Origin: an uncultured Aquimarina sp.
GTDB lineage: Bacteria; Bacteroidota; Bacteroidia; Flavobacteriales; Flavobacteriaceae
Assembly (NCBI GenBank): GCA_947503135.1
Contig: CANNCQ010000002.1
Location: 72,643 to 136,642 of the forward strand
Length of the DNA stretch: 64,000 nucleotides
Direction: 5' to 3'
Shown here one piece after another: positions 1 to 8,956 of the stretch (position 1 is its first letter; every line of letters starts with the position of its first letter). Made by a program: the position numbers and the translations under genes. A model generated the notes under the pieces. The model was not told the origin of the DNA, did not search any database, and worked only from the letters and a program-made list of their open reading frames with translations.

Positions 1-3000
1 TTCTTTAACCTCTTCTTTAGGAAGTAAAGTGCCTACTTCTAAACCCTTATTTATTAATTTTCTATCAATTAATAACTGCGTGTAATCGAGTAATACTACT
101 CCGTTATTCACTACAATACCAGCTAAGGAGATGATTCCCATCATGGTCATCATAATAACAAACGGAGCGCCTGTAGCTACTAGTCCTCCAAACACACCTA
201 TTAAACTCAGGAAAATAGCAATCATTATAATTGTTGGTTTTGAAATAGAACTGAATTGAAAAATTAGAATAAAAAAGATAAGTCCTAAGCCAGCAAAAAA
301 GGCTCCCATTAAAAAGGATTGTTGCTTTTTTTGTTCTTCAATTTGCCCTGTAAAGTCAAATTTCAGTCCTTGAGGTTTGTCGAAACTTTTCATTTCATCT
401 TCAATTTGACTAACAATAGCACCAGCATCGGTAAAACCAGGTTTTAAGCCCGAATACACTGTTACCACTCGCGTCGCATTTTTGTGTTTAATAGCACTGT
501 ACGAAGTGGTGTTTTTTTGACTCGCAACAGCCGAAATAGGAATTTCTTTCAATTGTCCTGTAGCAGGGTCTCTAAAGGTGATGTTTTGGTTAAACAGGGC
601 ATTATTATCGTAGCGATTTTCTTTATTAAAGCGCACGTTAATATCGTAATTGTCACCGTCTAGTTTATACACGCCCGCTTTTTCTCCAAAAATTGAACGG
701 CGCAATTGGTTTCCTACAAAGCCATTACTAATGCCCAATTGTCCGGCCTTTTCACGGTCAATAAGTACTTGCATGGCAGGTTTGGCTTTGTTAACGTCAA
801 TTTTCAACTCATCAATACCCGCAATGTTTTTAGAATTGATAAACTGACGCATTTTTTCGGCAGTTTGAATCAAAAGATCGTAATCTTGTCCCGTAATTTC
901 AATATTAATAGGTGAACCGGCAGGTGGGCCTACAGCTTCTTTTTCAATAGAAATTGAAACCCCTGGATAAATGCCTTTTAAGCCTTCTTGTATTTTAGCA
1001 CGTAAAGCCTCAGAATCTTTTCCGTTACGAAATTTATACTCGCGCATCGAAGCGGTTATTTTTCCTTTATGAGGTAAATCAGCAGCCGATCCACCGTCGG
1101 TTTGAGGATTACCAGCACCTTTACCCACTTGCGCTACGGTAGATTCTACCAATACATTTTTATCATCTACAATATACTCGGAGTTGTTTATAATGGAAGC
1201 CACTCTTTTTTCAATGGCTTTGGTAATGGTATTGGTTTTTGCAATATCAGTTCCTTGCGGATACTCGATATATACAAAAATTTGATTGGGTTTATTGTCT
1301 GGGAAAAATTCAATTTTAGTGCGTTTTTCAGCTACTGAGTTTCCAAATCCTGCAAAGGCAAATATTAGTAAAGCAAACGTACCTATACTAAATACAAATG
1401 GCCAAAATTTGCTTAAGGCGAAGGTCACAAAGCTTTTGTAAGTATTTTCTAACCAAACCAGAGTTTTGTTTTGAAAAGCATTGGCCAGTGGTTTAATGGC
1501 ATATTTATACATCCAAAAAAGTAAGGCAGTTACAATTAATAAACTACCAAAGCCTCTAACGGCACCTCCAACAACTAGCATAGTTGCCCCAAGCACAATT
1601 AATATGATAGATAATTTTATTAAATTTTTTAAAGAAATTTCGCGCGCTTCTGTTTCCATAAAGGCAGAAACTAACATGGAGTTGATGAAAATAGCCACAA
1701 ACAGTGACGACCCTAAAACAATAGAAAGTGTAATAGGGAAGTAGATCATAAATTGCCCCATGATACCAGGCCACATTCCTAAAGGTACAAATGCTGCTAC
1801 AGTAGTTAAGGTCGAAATGATTATAGGAAAAGCAATTTCACCAATTCCTTTTTTAGCAGCTTCAATGCGCCCCATGCCTTCTTCCTCCATTAAACGGTAC
1901 ACGTTTTCGACTACTACAATACCGTTATCTACCAACATCCCTAGCCCCATAATTAAAGCAAAAAGAATCATGGTGTTTAAGGTATAACCCATTAAGCTTA
2001 TAATCATAAAAGACATAAACATGGACATTGGGATAGCGAACCCTACAAAAAGAGCATTTCTAAATCCTAAGAAAAACATTAGTACAACAACCACTAAAAG
2101 AATACCGAATATAATATTGTTTACTAAATCGTCTACTTGATTGATGGTTTTAGACGATTGATCGTTAGTAATGGTTACTTCTAAATCTTGCGGAAAAATA
2201 TTTTCTTTGGCATCTTTCACCATTTGTTGTATTTGTTCTGCGGCAGCGACCATATTTTTTCCCGAGCGCTTTTTAACATCTAACATCACCACGCTTTTTC
2301 CTTTTTGGCGCGCATAGGTTGTGGCATCTTCTTCTTTAAATGAAATTGTAGCAATATCTTTTAAGTAAACTACGCCACCCAAATTTTTAACTACAAAATT
2401 GTTAAGTTCTGCAGGCTTTTTAATCTCCCCAATGATACGCATGGTACGTTGTTGACCACTACCAATAATATTTCCTGCCGATACCGTAACATTTCCTCGG
2501 CGTATAGCGTTTAATACGTCATCAAAGCTTACTTTGGCGGCCATCATTTTGTAAATGTCCACGGCAACTTCAACTTCTCTTTCTTCGGCACCTCGGATAT
2601 CTACTTGCTTAATTTCTTTAAGGTCTTCAATATTATCCTCTAAATATTCGCCAAACTTTTTTAGTTTTTCTACGGGGTAATTTCCCGAAATATTAATATT
2701 TAAAATTGGGGTTTCTTCAGAAATACTTAGGTTAAACACCGTGGGCTTTACCTTGGCACCATTAAAGGTGGGCCAGTCTTCGGTACCGGTTTCTAAATCT
2801 ACTTCATCTTTTACCTTTTGCTTGGCTTGATCAACAGTTATGGCTTCATCAAACTCAATTTCTATAATACCATAATCCTGCTGCGAGGTGGATTTCATTT
2901 TTACTTTATTACTGATGTTATTCAACCGGTCTTCTAGCGGGTCAACAATCAGTTTTTCAATATCCTCGGCTGTGTTACCTGGGTAAATAGAACTAATAAA

Positions 3001-3168
3001 TATTTTATTATCAATAATTTCAGGAAAATTTTCTCTTGGCATATTGTTGTATGCCGAAAGTCCCAAAATTAAAAACAACAACATAATCACGTAGATTACC
3101 GTTTTATTTTCTATTGCCCATGAAGAGAGCGAAAACTCTTTATGAATATTTTGTTGATCTTTATTCAT
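1..3168 (-). CDS. RND-family multidrug efflux permease (partial, C-terminus beyond window)
   Basis: Inner-membrane proton-driven pump of a tripartite efflux system. 1056 codons are visible from the ATG at 3168 to the window edge, and the reading frame stays open. An N-terminal membrane segment is followed by the large periplasmic porter domain and a second membrane block, as in AcrB-type proteins of about 1030-1150 residues, so only a short tail is missing. The TM4 motif reads LVDNGIVVVEN and the TM10 region reads GIVVNNGVVLLDY. Compared with AcrB, the second TM4 aspartate is Asn and the TM10 lysine is Asn. The gene starts 6 bases after the membrane-fusion gene and closes the tetR operon. The substrate cannot be read from the sequence; drug or amphiphile export is the family expectation. 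The family call is firm. Confidence 0.93.
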   Translation of the reverse strand, partial: MNKDQQNIHKEFSLSSWAIENKTVIYVIMLLFLILGLSAYNNMPRENFPEIIDNKIFISSIYPGNTAEDIEKLIVDPLEDRLNNISNKVKMKSTSQQDYGIIEIEFDEAITVDQAKQKVKDEVDLETGTEDWPTFNGAKVKPTVFNLSISEETPILNINISGNYPVEKLKKFGEYLEDNIEDLKEIKQVDIRGAEEREVEVAVDIYKMMAAKVSFDDVLNAIRRGNVTVSAGNIIGSGQQRTMRIIGEIKKPAELNNFVVKNLGGVVYLKDIATISFKEEDATTYARQKGKSVVMLDVKKRSGKNMVAAAEQIQQMVKDAKENIFPQDLEVTITNDQSSKTINQVDDLVNNIIFGILLVVVVLMFFLGFRNALFVGFAIPMSMFMSFMIISLMGYTLNTMILFALIMGLGMLVDNGIVVVENVYRLMEEEGMGRIEAAKKGIGEIAFPIIISTLTTVAAFVPLGMWPGIMGQFMIYFPITLSIVLGSSLFVAIFINSMLVSAFMETEAREISLKNLIKLSIILIVLGATMLVVGGAVRGFGSLLIVTALLFWMYKYAIKPLANAFQNKTLVWLENTYKSFVTFALSKFWPFVFSIGTFALLIFAFAGFGNSVAEKRTKIEFFPDNKPNQIFVYIEYPQGTDIAKTNTITKAIEKRVASIINNSEYIVDDKNVLVESTVAQVGKGAGNPQTDGGSAADLPHKGKITASMREYKFRNGKDSEALRAKIQEGLKGIYPGVSISIEKEAVGPPAGSPINIEITGQDYDLLIQTAEKMRQFINSKNIAGIDELKIDVNKAKPAMQVLIDREKAGQLGISNGFVGNQLRRSIFGEKAGVYKLDGDNYDINVRFNKENRYDNNALFNQNITFRDPATGQLKEIPISAVASQKNTTSYSAIKHKNATRVVTVYSGLKPGFTDAGAIVSQIEDEMKSFDKPQGLKFDFTGQIEEQKKQQSFLMGAFFAGLGLIFFILIFQFSSISKPTIIMIAIFLSLIGVFGGLVATGAPFVIMMTMMGIISLAGIVVNNGVVLLDYTQLLIDRKLINKGLEVGTLLPKEEVKE

Positions 3169-3174
3169 GGTTTT

Positions 3175-4335
3175 TTAGTTTAATACTTCTACTACCTGAT
3201 TATTTTTAACACTACGTGCCCCTTCACTAATTAATAATGTGTTGTTTTTTAAACCCGAAATAACTTCAATTAAATCTCCTTGAATTTTTCCTGTGGTAAC
3301 GGTTTGTTGTTTGGCAACGGGTTCTCCTTTTGAATTTCTTCCAATGGCATATACGTATTGTTCACCTTCGGCATTTTCGGAAATTAAGTTTTGAGGAATT
3401 AATAACGCTTTGCTATTGCTGTAATCGTTAATTCGAAGTTTAGCCGTTAAATTAGGTTTAATACTTCCATTTTTATTAGGTACTCCAACTTCAATAGTAT
3501 AGGTTCGGCTAGAGGGGTTAATAAAACTACCGGCTTGGCGTATTTTGGCATTTAAAGAAGTGCCTAATACAGGTAAGTCTACCACCACATTGGTGCCTTT
3601 TTTTACGGTGTTTATGTATTTTTCGGGTACTGCAGCCTCAACATACATATTATTTAAACTAACAATTCGCATTAAAGGAGTTTGCCCCGGTGCGACTACG
3701 GATCCTTTCTTGGTAATAACATCGTCGATACGCCCGCTAAAAGGAGCTTTTATAGCAGTTTTTGAAATGTTCTTGCGCATTTGGCTTAATGCTTTGTTTT
3801 GAGCCTCATAAGTTGCTTTAGCTTGTAAGTATTGAATTTCGCTACCTATTTTTTGATTCCATAAACGTTGCTGACGTTCAAAAGTAGTTTTTGCTAAATC
3901 AGCTTGAATTTGCATTTGTGCCAATTGCTGAGATAATCCACCGTCATCAATTTTAGCCAATAATTGTCCTTTTTTTACTGCTTGTCCTTCGGTTACGTAT
4001 ACCTCGGTTAATATTCCGGGTAACTCAGGAGTTAGTACTAAATTTTGCTTGGTCTCTACATTTCCTAATAATTCTATATAATGATTAAAAACTGTGTCCT
4101 TTACATTCAATGTTGTAACTAGAGGGATTTTTTTATTAGGGTCTATTCTTTCGATAGCCGCACTTAATTGTTCAATTTCAGATTCAATAGTTTGAATTTT
4201 TATTCCTAAAGCTTTCTTTTTTGCTCTTATTGCTTTAATATCTTTAGATTCAATAATTTCTTGTACGGAAGATTCTTTATTGCCACAAGCAACTATAGTA
4301 GTAGCTATAAAGAGTAAGTATAGTATATTTTTCAT
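3175..4335 (-). CDS. RND efflux periplasmic adaptor (membrane fusion) lipoprotein
   Basis: Adaptor linking the RND pump to the outer-membrane channel. The 386-residue protein has a lipoprotein signal ending in IVAC, with the acylated Cys at about residue 17. A charged coiled-coil stretch follows at about residues 30-66, unusually placed ahead of the first beta domain. A HlyD/biotinyl-lipoyl-like half motif (GILTEVYVTEGQAVKKGQLL) comes next, then a second helical hairpin, the second lipoyl half (IKAPFSGRID) and a beta-barrel/MP domain. It lies 10 bases after the TolC-like gene and 6 bases before the pump gene, so the genes are almost certainly co-transcribed. Likely controlled by the TetR protein at the head of the operon. 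Confidence 0.92.
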   Translation of the reverse strand: MKNILYLLFIATTIVACGNKESSVQEIIESKDIKAIRAKKKALGIKIQTIESEIEQLSAAIERIDPNKKIPLVTTLNVKDTVFNHYIELLGNVETKQNLVLTPELPGILTEVYVTEGQAVKKGQLLAKIDDGGLSQQLAQMQIQADLAKTTFERQQRLWNQKIGSEIQYLQAKATYEAQNKALSQMRKNISKTAIKAPFSGRIDDVITKKGSVVAPGQTPLMRIVSLNNMYVEAAVPEKYINTVKKGTNVVVDLPVLGTSLNAKIRQAGSFINPSSRTYTIEVGVPNKNGSIKPNLTAKLRINDYSNSKALLIPQNLISENAEGEQYVYAIGRNSKGEPVAKQQTVTTGKIQGDLIEVISGLKNNTLLISEGARSVKNNQVVEVLN

Positions 4336-4345
4336 AGTTGGTATA

Positions 4346-5761
4346 TTATGGGTTGTAAATATTTAAAATCGATTGCAATTTGGCGTTGGTTTGTATTACT
4401 TTAAGTTGTGCTTGTAAATACTCTTGCTGTGCAGTGTATAATTGAGTTTGTGCTTGTCGAAGATCAAAACTAGAGCTTAACCCTTCATTGAATTTAATTT
4501 GATTTTTATTTTCGATACGTTCAGCCAAAGCTAAATTTTGTTTTAACGCTTTAAGATTATCTATAGCAAATTCAAAGTTGCTTTTAGCATCTTCATAACC
4601 TAACCGAATGCGTTGTGTATTTTCTTTATGAGAAATTTGTGCTTGTTCATAAGCTAATTTGGTACGTTTAATTCGAGCTCCGCTTAAACCAGAACTAAAA
4701 ATAGGTACTTTTAAAGTAGCTCCCCAAGTTAAGGAAGAAAACCAAGGTTGACTTCTATCTAAAAAGTTAAATTCATTGTCAAAAGAATCTACTGAACCAT
4801 TTAAGAAGGCCCCAAGCGACGGTAATAAACGTGATTTTTCTAGCTTGTTTTCCAAACGACGTTGGTCAATTAATAATTCTGAAAGTTTGTAATCATTATT
4901 TTTTGAAATATCGAATTCCTTGAAAACGGTGTCCGAAGTCATTTTTTGAGCGGCAATACTTTCTAAGGAGTCGGTGAGTGTTAATTTATTCTCTAAAGGA
5001 ATACCTAAAGAAAGTTTAAGCATTTGTAATGACAAACTACCAATACGCTTAGTGTTGTTTAATTGATTTTTCACTTGTAAAAGTGTAATTTGCAACTGTT
5101 CCACACTTTCTTCTTCTGCCAAACCATTTTCGAAAATTTTTTGAATTTCATTTAAATTTTTGGTTAGTACAGTAATATTATCTTCAAGAACCTTGATACT
5201 TTCTTTAGTAATTAACGCTGCTCCGTAAGAGTTAGTAACCCCTTCAATTACCAATAAATCTTGCTTCTCTTTTTGGGTATTTGCAAAGGCAATAAAAGAG
5301 CTAGCAGCTTGTAAACCTACTAAATATGAACCGTCAAAAATTAATTGGGTTAAAGTAGCGTTGACGCTTGCTTGTTTTGTGGTGCCAAAGCGAACGGGGA
5401 TAAAACCACTAGGAGGTTGAAATGGGGTGTTATTTCTTGTGGCTCCTTCAAAAAATCTTTCAACGGTATTAATTGTATTTTGTGTATTGTCAAAAGCGGA
5501 TACAGGTAATACAGTTTGTCGTTGTCTTATTTGATCTTGATAACTAATTTCACCATCAATTTGTGGTAAACCCACTGCAGCGGTTTCCCAGCGTTGTTTC
5601 AATGCTTTAGCAACTTCTTTATTCGCATTTTGAGAAGTGTAACTGTTTTCAAGAGCAAACGAAATAGCTTCCTGTAAGGAAAAAGCATACTTTTTTTCTT
5701 GGGCTCCAATATTTAGAGCAATTAACAGGCTACCAAACAGTAGTATTTTTTTAAGTATCAT
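4346..5761 (-). CDS. TolC-family outer membrane efflux protein
   Basis: Outer-membrane channel of the tripartite exporter. The 471 residues begin with a signal peptide ending near NIGAQ. They contain the two internally similar OEP repeats of the TolC family, with long amphipathic helices such as the Q-rich stretch near residues 430-460. Length fits the family. Its ATG overlaps the TGA of the upstream tetR gene (ATGA at 5758-5761), which suggests translational coupling. It is followed by the adaptor and pump genes. Confidence 0.93.
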   Translation of the reverse strand: MILKKILLFGSLLIALNIGAQEKKYAFSLQEAISFALENSYTSQNANKEVAKALKQRWETAAVGLPQIDGEISYQDQIRQRQTVLPVSAFDNTQNTINTVERFFEGATRNNTPFQPPSGFIPVRFGTTKQASVNATLTQLIFDGSYLVGLQAASSFIAFANTQKEKQDLLVIEGVTNSYGAALITKESIKVLEDNITVLTKNLNEIQKIFENGLAEEESVEQLQITLLQVKNQLNNTKRIGSLSLQMLKLSLGIPLENKLTLTDSLESIAAQKMTSDTVFKEFDISKNNDYKLSELLIDQRRLENKLEKSRLLPSLGAFLNGSVDSFDNEFNFLDRSQPWFSSLTWGATLKVPIFSSGLSGARIKRTKLAYEQAQISHKENTQRIRLGYEDAKSNFEFAIDNLKALKQNLALAERIENKNQIKFNEGLSSSFDLRQAQTQLYTAQQEYLQAQLKVIQTNAKLQSILNIYNP

Positions 5762-6393
5762 AATTGGTTATTAAGTGCTTTTTTATAAATATTATTTTCC
5801 AAAAAGGCAATTCCTTTTGGGGTAGCAATGCCCCTTATGTGGTAATCTAAATAAGATTTTATTATTTTATAGGGAGTGAAAATTTCTTCAGGAAATAACT
5901 CTTTGTCTCGTATTTGAGAAATAGAGAAAAAATAGAATCTAGAAATAATTTCAGGATCTATATCAGTTCTAAACATTCCTATTTTTTTACCTTTTTCTAA
6001 GCCATCCACAATACATTTATGTACTACCCCAAACTTTTTTTGGTTTAGGGAAGAATGAATTTTTGGATAATATTTTAGTAATTGATATTCGGGAGAAGAA
6101 CTTTCGTTTTTTAAATGTTTAAAAACAAAATCGTTAATGGTGAAAAGTTCTTCTATAGGATTTAAGGCCTCCTCTTTGATTGTATCAATTCCTGCAGAAA
6201 TGGAATGAAACATAAACTCAGTACAGGCTTTTACTAGATCGCTTTTCGTTTTGAAAAAGGTGTAAATAGTCTTTTTGGACATCCCCATCTTGGAAGCCAA
6301 ATCGTCCATAGTTACGCTTTTGAATCCTTTTGTTAAAAAAAAATCTGTAGCATAATTAATAATATCCTGTTGTGTGCTATCACAAATTTGCAT
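5758..6393 (-). CDS. TetR/AcrR-family transcriptional regulator of the efflux operon
   Basis: Repressor-type regulator of 211 residues. The N-terminal TetR helix-turn-helix (about residues 10-57) includes KSVTMDDLASKMGMSKKTIY, the typical recognition-helix region. The rest is an all-helical ligand-binding and dimerisation domain with no clear family. It is the first gene of the operon and overlaps the TolC-like gene by four bases. A 12-bp-arm inverted repeat 14 bases upstream of its start (6408-6437) is the likely operator, which would give autoregulation of the whole operon. The inducer is unknown. Confidence 0.9.
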   Translation of the reverse strand: MQICDSTQQDIINYATDFFLTKGFKSVTMDDLASKMGMSKKTIYTFFKTKSDLVKACTEFMFHSISAGIDTIKEEALNPIEELFTINDFVFKHLKNESSSPEYQLLKYYPKIHSSLNQKKFGVVHKCIVDGLEKGKKIGMFRTDIDPEIISRFYFFSISQIRDKELFPEEIFTPYKIIKSYLDYHIRGIATPKGIAFLENNIYKKALNNQL

Positions 6394-6407
6394 TTCACAA
6401 ATGTATG

Positions 6408-6437
6408 AGGAAACTTTAAAAACAATTAAAGTTTCCT
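6408..6437. promoter_or_regulatory. Inverted repeat, probable TetR operator
   Basis: Perfect inverted repeat with arms AGGAAACTTTAA (6408-6419) and TTAAAGTTTCCT (6426-6437) around a 6-base spacer. It lies 14 bases upstream of the tetR-family start codon and has the size and symmetry of TetR-family operators. No U-tract follows it and it sits at the 5' end of the operon, so a terminator is unlikely. Confidence 0.7.
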
Positions 6438-6744
6438 TGGTTTTGTTGAAATTTTAACATCTCACTAAAAGTGATGACCTGGTGTTATACTGGTAAAGGT
6501 TTTTTGTTTTTGGATTAGGATAACTATTTTGAAAATTAATTACTGCTATAATATAAAATGTCAAACAATTCAATTTTAGATAAATCTAACTCAGGTAAAT
6601 TTTCTTTATGTAAGTAAAACAGCTATTAATAAAAGACGATATATCTGCATAATTATTTTTAAAAGGTTTATTTTCTTAATTTATTTTATAATTAATTAAT
6701 CTTTTAGTGTAAAATTTGCAAGAAATAAAAACTATCGGATTAAA
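6438..6744. other. Intergenic region between divergent tetR operon and mesX
   Basis: AT-rich divergent intergenic stretch. It should hold the promoter of the mesX/mesD pair, but no clean TAnnTTTG box was found; the nearest is TAAAATTTG near 6712, with spacing off by one. I looked for a SAM-I or SAM-II type riboswitch, expected for a methionine gene, and saw no recognisable core. Confidence 0.5.
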
Positions 6745-7791
6745 ATGAAAGATCTCGTATTTAAGGAGTCAAGTGTAAGTAAAAAAAGAGATGTGGAATA
6801 CACTCAGAGTAATTTCAAGAATAATTTAAAGTTCGCTTTAAAGAGTATTCATTTCAATGAGAATTATATTCCAGCGAGCAATACACGTACCACCACCAAC
6901 TTCGCCAATTTGGCTAGAGGTGAAAGTCGCCAAGAGAACTTACGAAATACGATTACTATGATAAATAATCGTTTTAATACCCTAGCAACTTGGGACAACC
7001 CTAATAATGATCGCTATTCTGTAGAATTAGAGATTTTTTCTGTCGATTTAAATATTGATGATAATGATACAGCATTTCCGTTAATTGAGATTTTAAAAAC
7101 TCAGATTATAGATCACAAAACAGGTAAACATATTGAAGGTATTGTAGGCAACAACTTTTCTTCATACGTACGCGATTATGATTTTAGTATAAGGCTTTCA
7201 GAACACAATAAAAATAAAGAGCGATTTAGTATTCCAGAAAAATTTGGAGAGTTACATGGTAATTTATTTAAGTGTTTTGTACAGTCGGAGAGCTACAAAA
7301 AACACTTTGCAAAACCGCCCGTTATATGTTTAAGCGTATCAGAAAATAGAACGTATCATCGCACAGAAAATCATCACGCTATATTAGGTTTTGAATACCA
7401 ATCGGACAAATCTTCCTTAACTGTTCAATACTTTAAAAAAATGGGACTACAAGTGCGTTATTTTATGCCCTCTAACAGTGTTGCACCTTTTGCATTCTAT
7501 TTTTTCGGTGATTTATTGGCTGACTATACGAACCTAGAACTTATTAGTACCATTAGTACTATGGAAACTTTTCAAAAAATTTACCGGCCTGAAATTTACA
7601 ACGCTAATTCTAGCGCAGGAAATTGCTATAAACCAAGTCTGAAAAACCAAGACCATTCGATAACTAAAATTGTATACAACCGAGAAGAGCGTACCCAGTT
7701 AGGAATTGATCAGGGTAAATTTGCAGAAAAGCATTTCATAAAGCCTTACAAAAATGCTTTAGAACAGTGGTCTGCTAGTTTTGCTTTATAA
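6745..7791 (+). CDS. mesX: MesX-like putative oxygenase (DUF1852), partner of MesD methionine synthase
   Basis: A 348-residue soluble protein that I recognise as the DUF1852 family, named MesX. It is genetically required for MesD-type folate-independent methionine synthesis and proposed to be an oxygenase supplying the methyl donor. No signal peptide or membrane segment is present. The start at 6745 follows a stop-rich intergenic region. The mesD gene begins 28 bases downstream, the arrangement expected for this pair. Oxygenase chemistry is not provable from the sequence. The family call rests on overall resemblance and on the adjacent core-MetE protein. Confidence 0.82.
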   Translation: MKDLVFKESSVSKKRDVEYTQSNFKNNLKFALKSIHFNENYIPASNTRTTTNFANLARGESRQENLRNTITMINNRFNTLATWDNPNNDRYSVELEIFSVDLNIDDNDTAFPLIEILKTQIIDHKTGKHIEGIVGNNFSSYVRDYDFSIRLSEHNKNKERFSIPEKFGELHGNLFKCFVQSESYKKHFAKPPVICLSVSENRTYHRTENHHAILGFEYQSDKSSLTVQYFKKMGLQVRYFMPSNSVAPFAFYFFGDLLADYTNLELISTISTMETFQKIYRPEIYNANSSAGNCYKPSLKNQDHSITKIVYNREERTQLGIDQGKFAEKHFIKPYKNALEQWSASFAL

Positions 7792-7819
7792 TGAGTACAA
7801 CACACTAAAACACAAGATT

Positions 7820-8860
7820 ATGAAAAAAATATTACCAACATCAACTGTTGGAAGTTTACCTAAACCAGCATGGTTAGCCCCACCTAAAAAACTTTGGTCA
7901 CCATGGAAATTAGAAGGTGATCAGTTACTAGAGGGCAAGCAAGATGCTTTGCGCGTTTCTTTGCAACAGCAACAATTGGCAGGTATTGATATTATAAGTG
8001 ATGGTGAGCAAACACGCCAACACTTTGTCACCACTTTTATTGAGCATTTAAATGGTGTAGATTTTAAAAATCGTAAAACGGTAAAAATTAGAGATCGTTA
8101 TGATGCTAGTGTACCTATTGTCGTAGATGCCGTTTCACGTCAAAAAGCAGTTTTTGTTGATGACGCCAAATTTTTACGTAAACAGACTAACAAGCCTATA
8201 AAATGGGCACTGCCAGGGCCAATGACAATGGTAGATACGTTGTACGATAACCACTACAAAAGTCGAGAAAAACTGGCTTGGGAATTTGCTAAAGTCCTTA
8301 ATGAAGAAGCAAGAGAACTTCAAGATGCAGGAGTAGATATTATACAATTTGATGAGCCAGCATTTAATGTTTTCTTTGAGGAGGTAAGCGATTGGGGAAT
8401 GACGGTGTTAGAAAGAGCCATTGAAGGTTTGCATTGCGAAACGGCAATACATATTTGCTATGGATACGGAATTAAAGCGAATAATGACTGGAAAAAAACA
8501 TTGGGTTCAGAATGGCGTCAGTACGAAGAGATTTTTCCTAAAATTCAAAATTCTAATATTGATATAGTTTCATTAGAATGCCACAACTCTCAAGTACCCT
8601 TTAATTTAATGGAACTTATTAGTGGTAAAAAAATAATGGTAGGGGCAATTGATGTGGCAACTAACAAAATTGAAACGCCTGAAGAGGTTGCCAATACTAT
8701 ACGTAAAGCGCTGCAATACGTAGCTGTTGAAAACCTTTACCCAAGTACTAACTGCGGTATGGCTCCGTTATCTAGGGATGTAGCTGTAGGTAAGTTACAT
8801 TCATTAAGCGCAGGAGCTGAAATTATTCGTAAAGAACTGGGACTTAATTCTAATAATTAA
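7820..8860 (+). CDS. mesD: Folate-independent methionine synthase, core-MetE type (MesD)
   Basis: A 346-residue protein containing only the C-terminal catalytic barrel of cobalamin-independent methionine synthase and lacking the N-terminal folate-binding half of MetE (about 750 residues). Zinc ligands are readable: H211 and C213 (AIHICYG), E253 (SLECHNS) and C312 (NCGMAPL). It should transfer a methyl group to homocysteine from a donor other than methyl-tetrahydrofolate. I chose the ATG at 7820 (MKKILPTSTVGSLPKP); an upstream in-frame ATG at 7781 lies inside mesX and adds a non-conserved 13-residue leader. MesA, B and C are the alternative families; the DUF1852 neighbour points to MesD. Confidence 0.87.
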   Translation: MKKILPTSTVGSLPKPAWLAPPKKLWSPWKLEGDQLLEGKQDALRVSLQQQQLAGIDIISDGEQTRQHFVTTFIEHLNGVDFKNRKTVKIRDRYDASVPIVVDAVSRQKAVFVDDAKFLRKQTNKPIKWALPGPMTMVDTLYDNHYKSREKLAWEFAKVLNEEARELQDAGVDIIQFDEPAFNVFFEEVSDWGMTVLERAIEGLHCETAIHICYGYGIKANNDWKKTLGSEWRQYEEIFPKIQNSNIDIVSLECHNSQVPFNLMELISGKKIMVGAIDVATNKIETPEEVANTIRKALQYVAVENLYPSTNCGMAPLSRDVAVGKLHSLSAGAEIIRKELGLNSNN

Positions 8861-8956
8861 TTCAAAAAAGGTTTCATATTTACATTTAATTAAAGCGTTT
8901 TATTTCATTCATTAGAAACCTATTAATAAATTCATCAAAATTTAATTTACTTATTT

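Noticed and set aside
1481..1987. Several plus-strand open frames across the RND pump gene
   Set aside because: Antisense shadows of the pump, whose own frame is continuous and conserved.
6438..6744. SAM riboswitch ahead of mesX
   Set aside because: No conserved SAM-I, SAM-II or SAM-IV core could be recognised; only a small TCACTAAAAGTGA hairpin.
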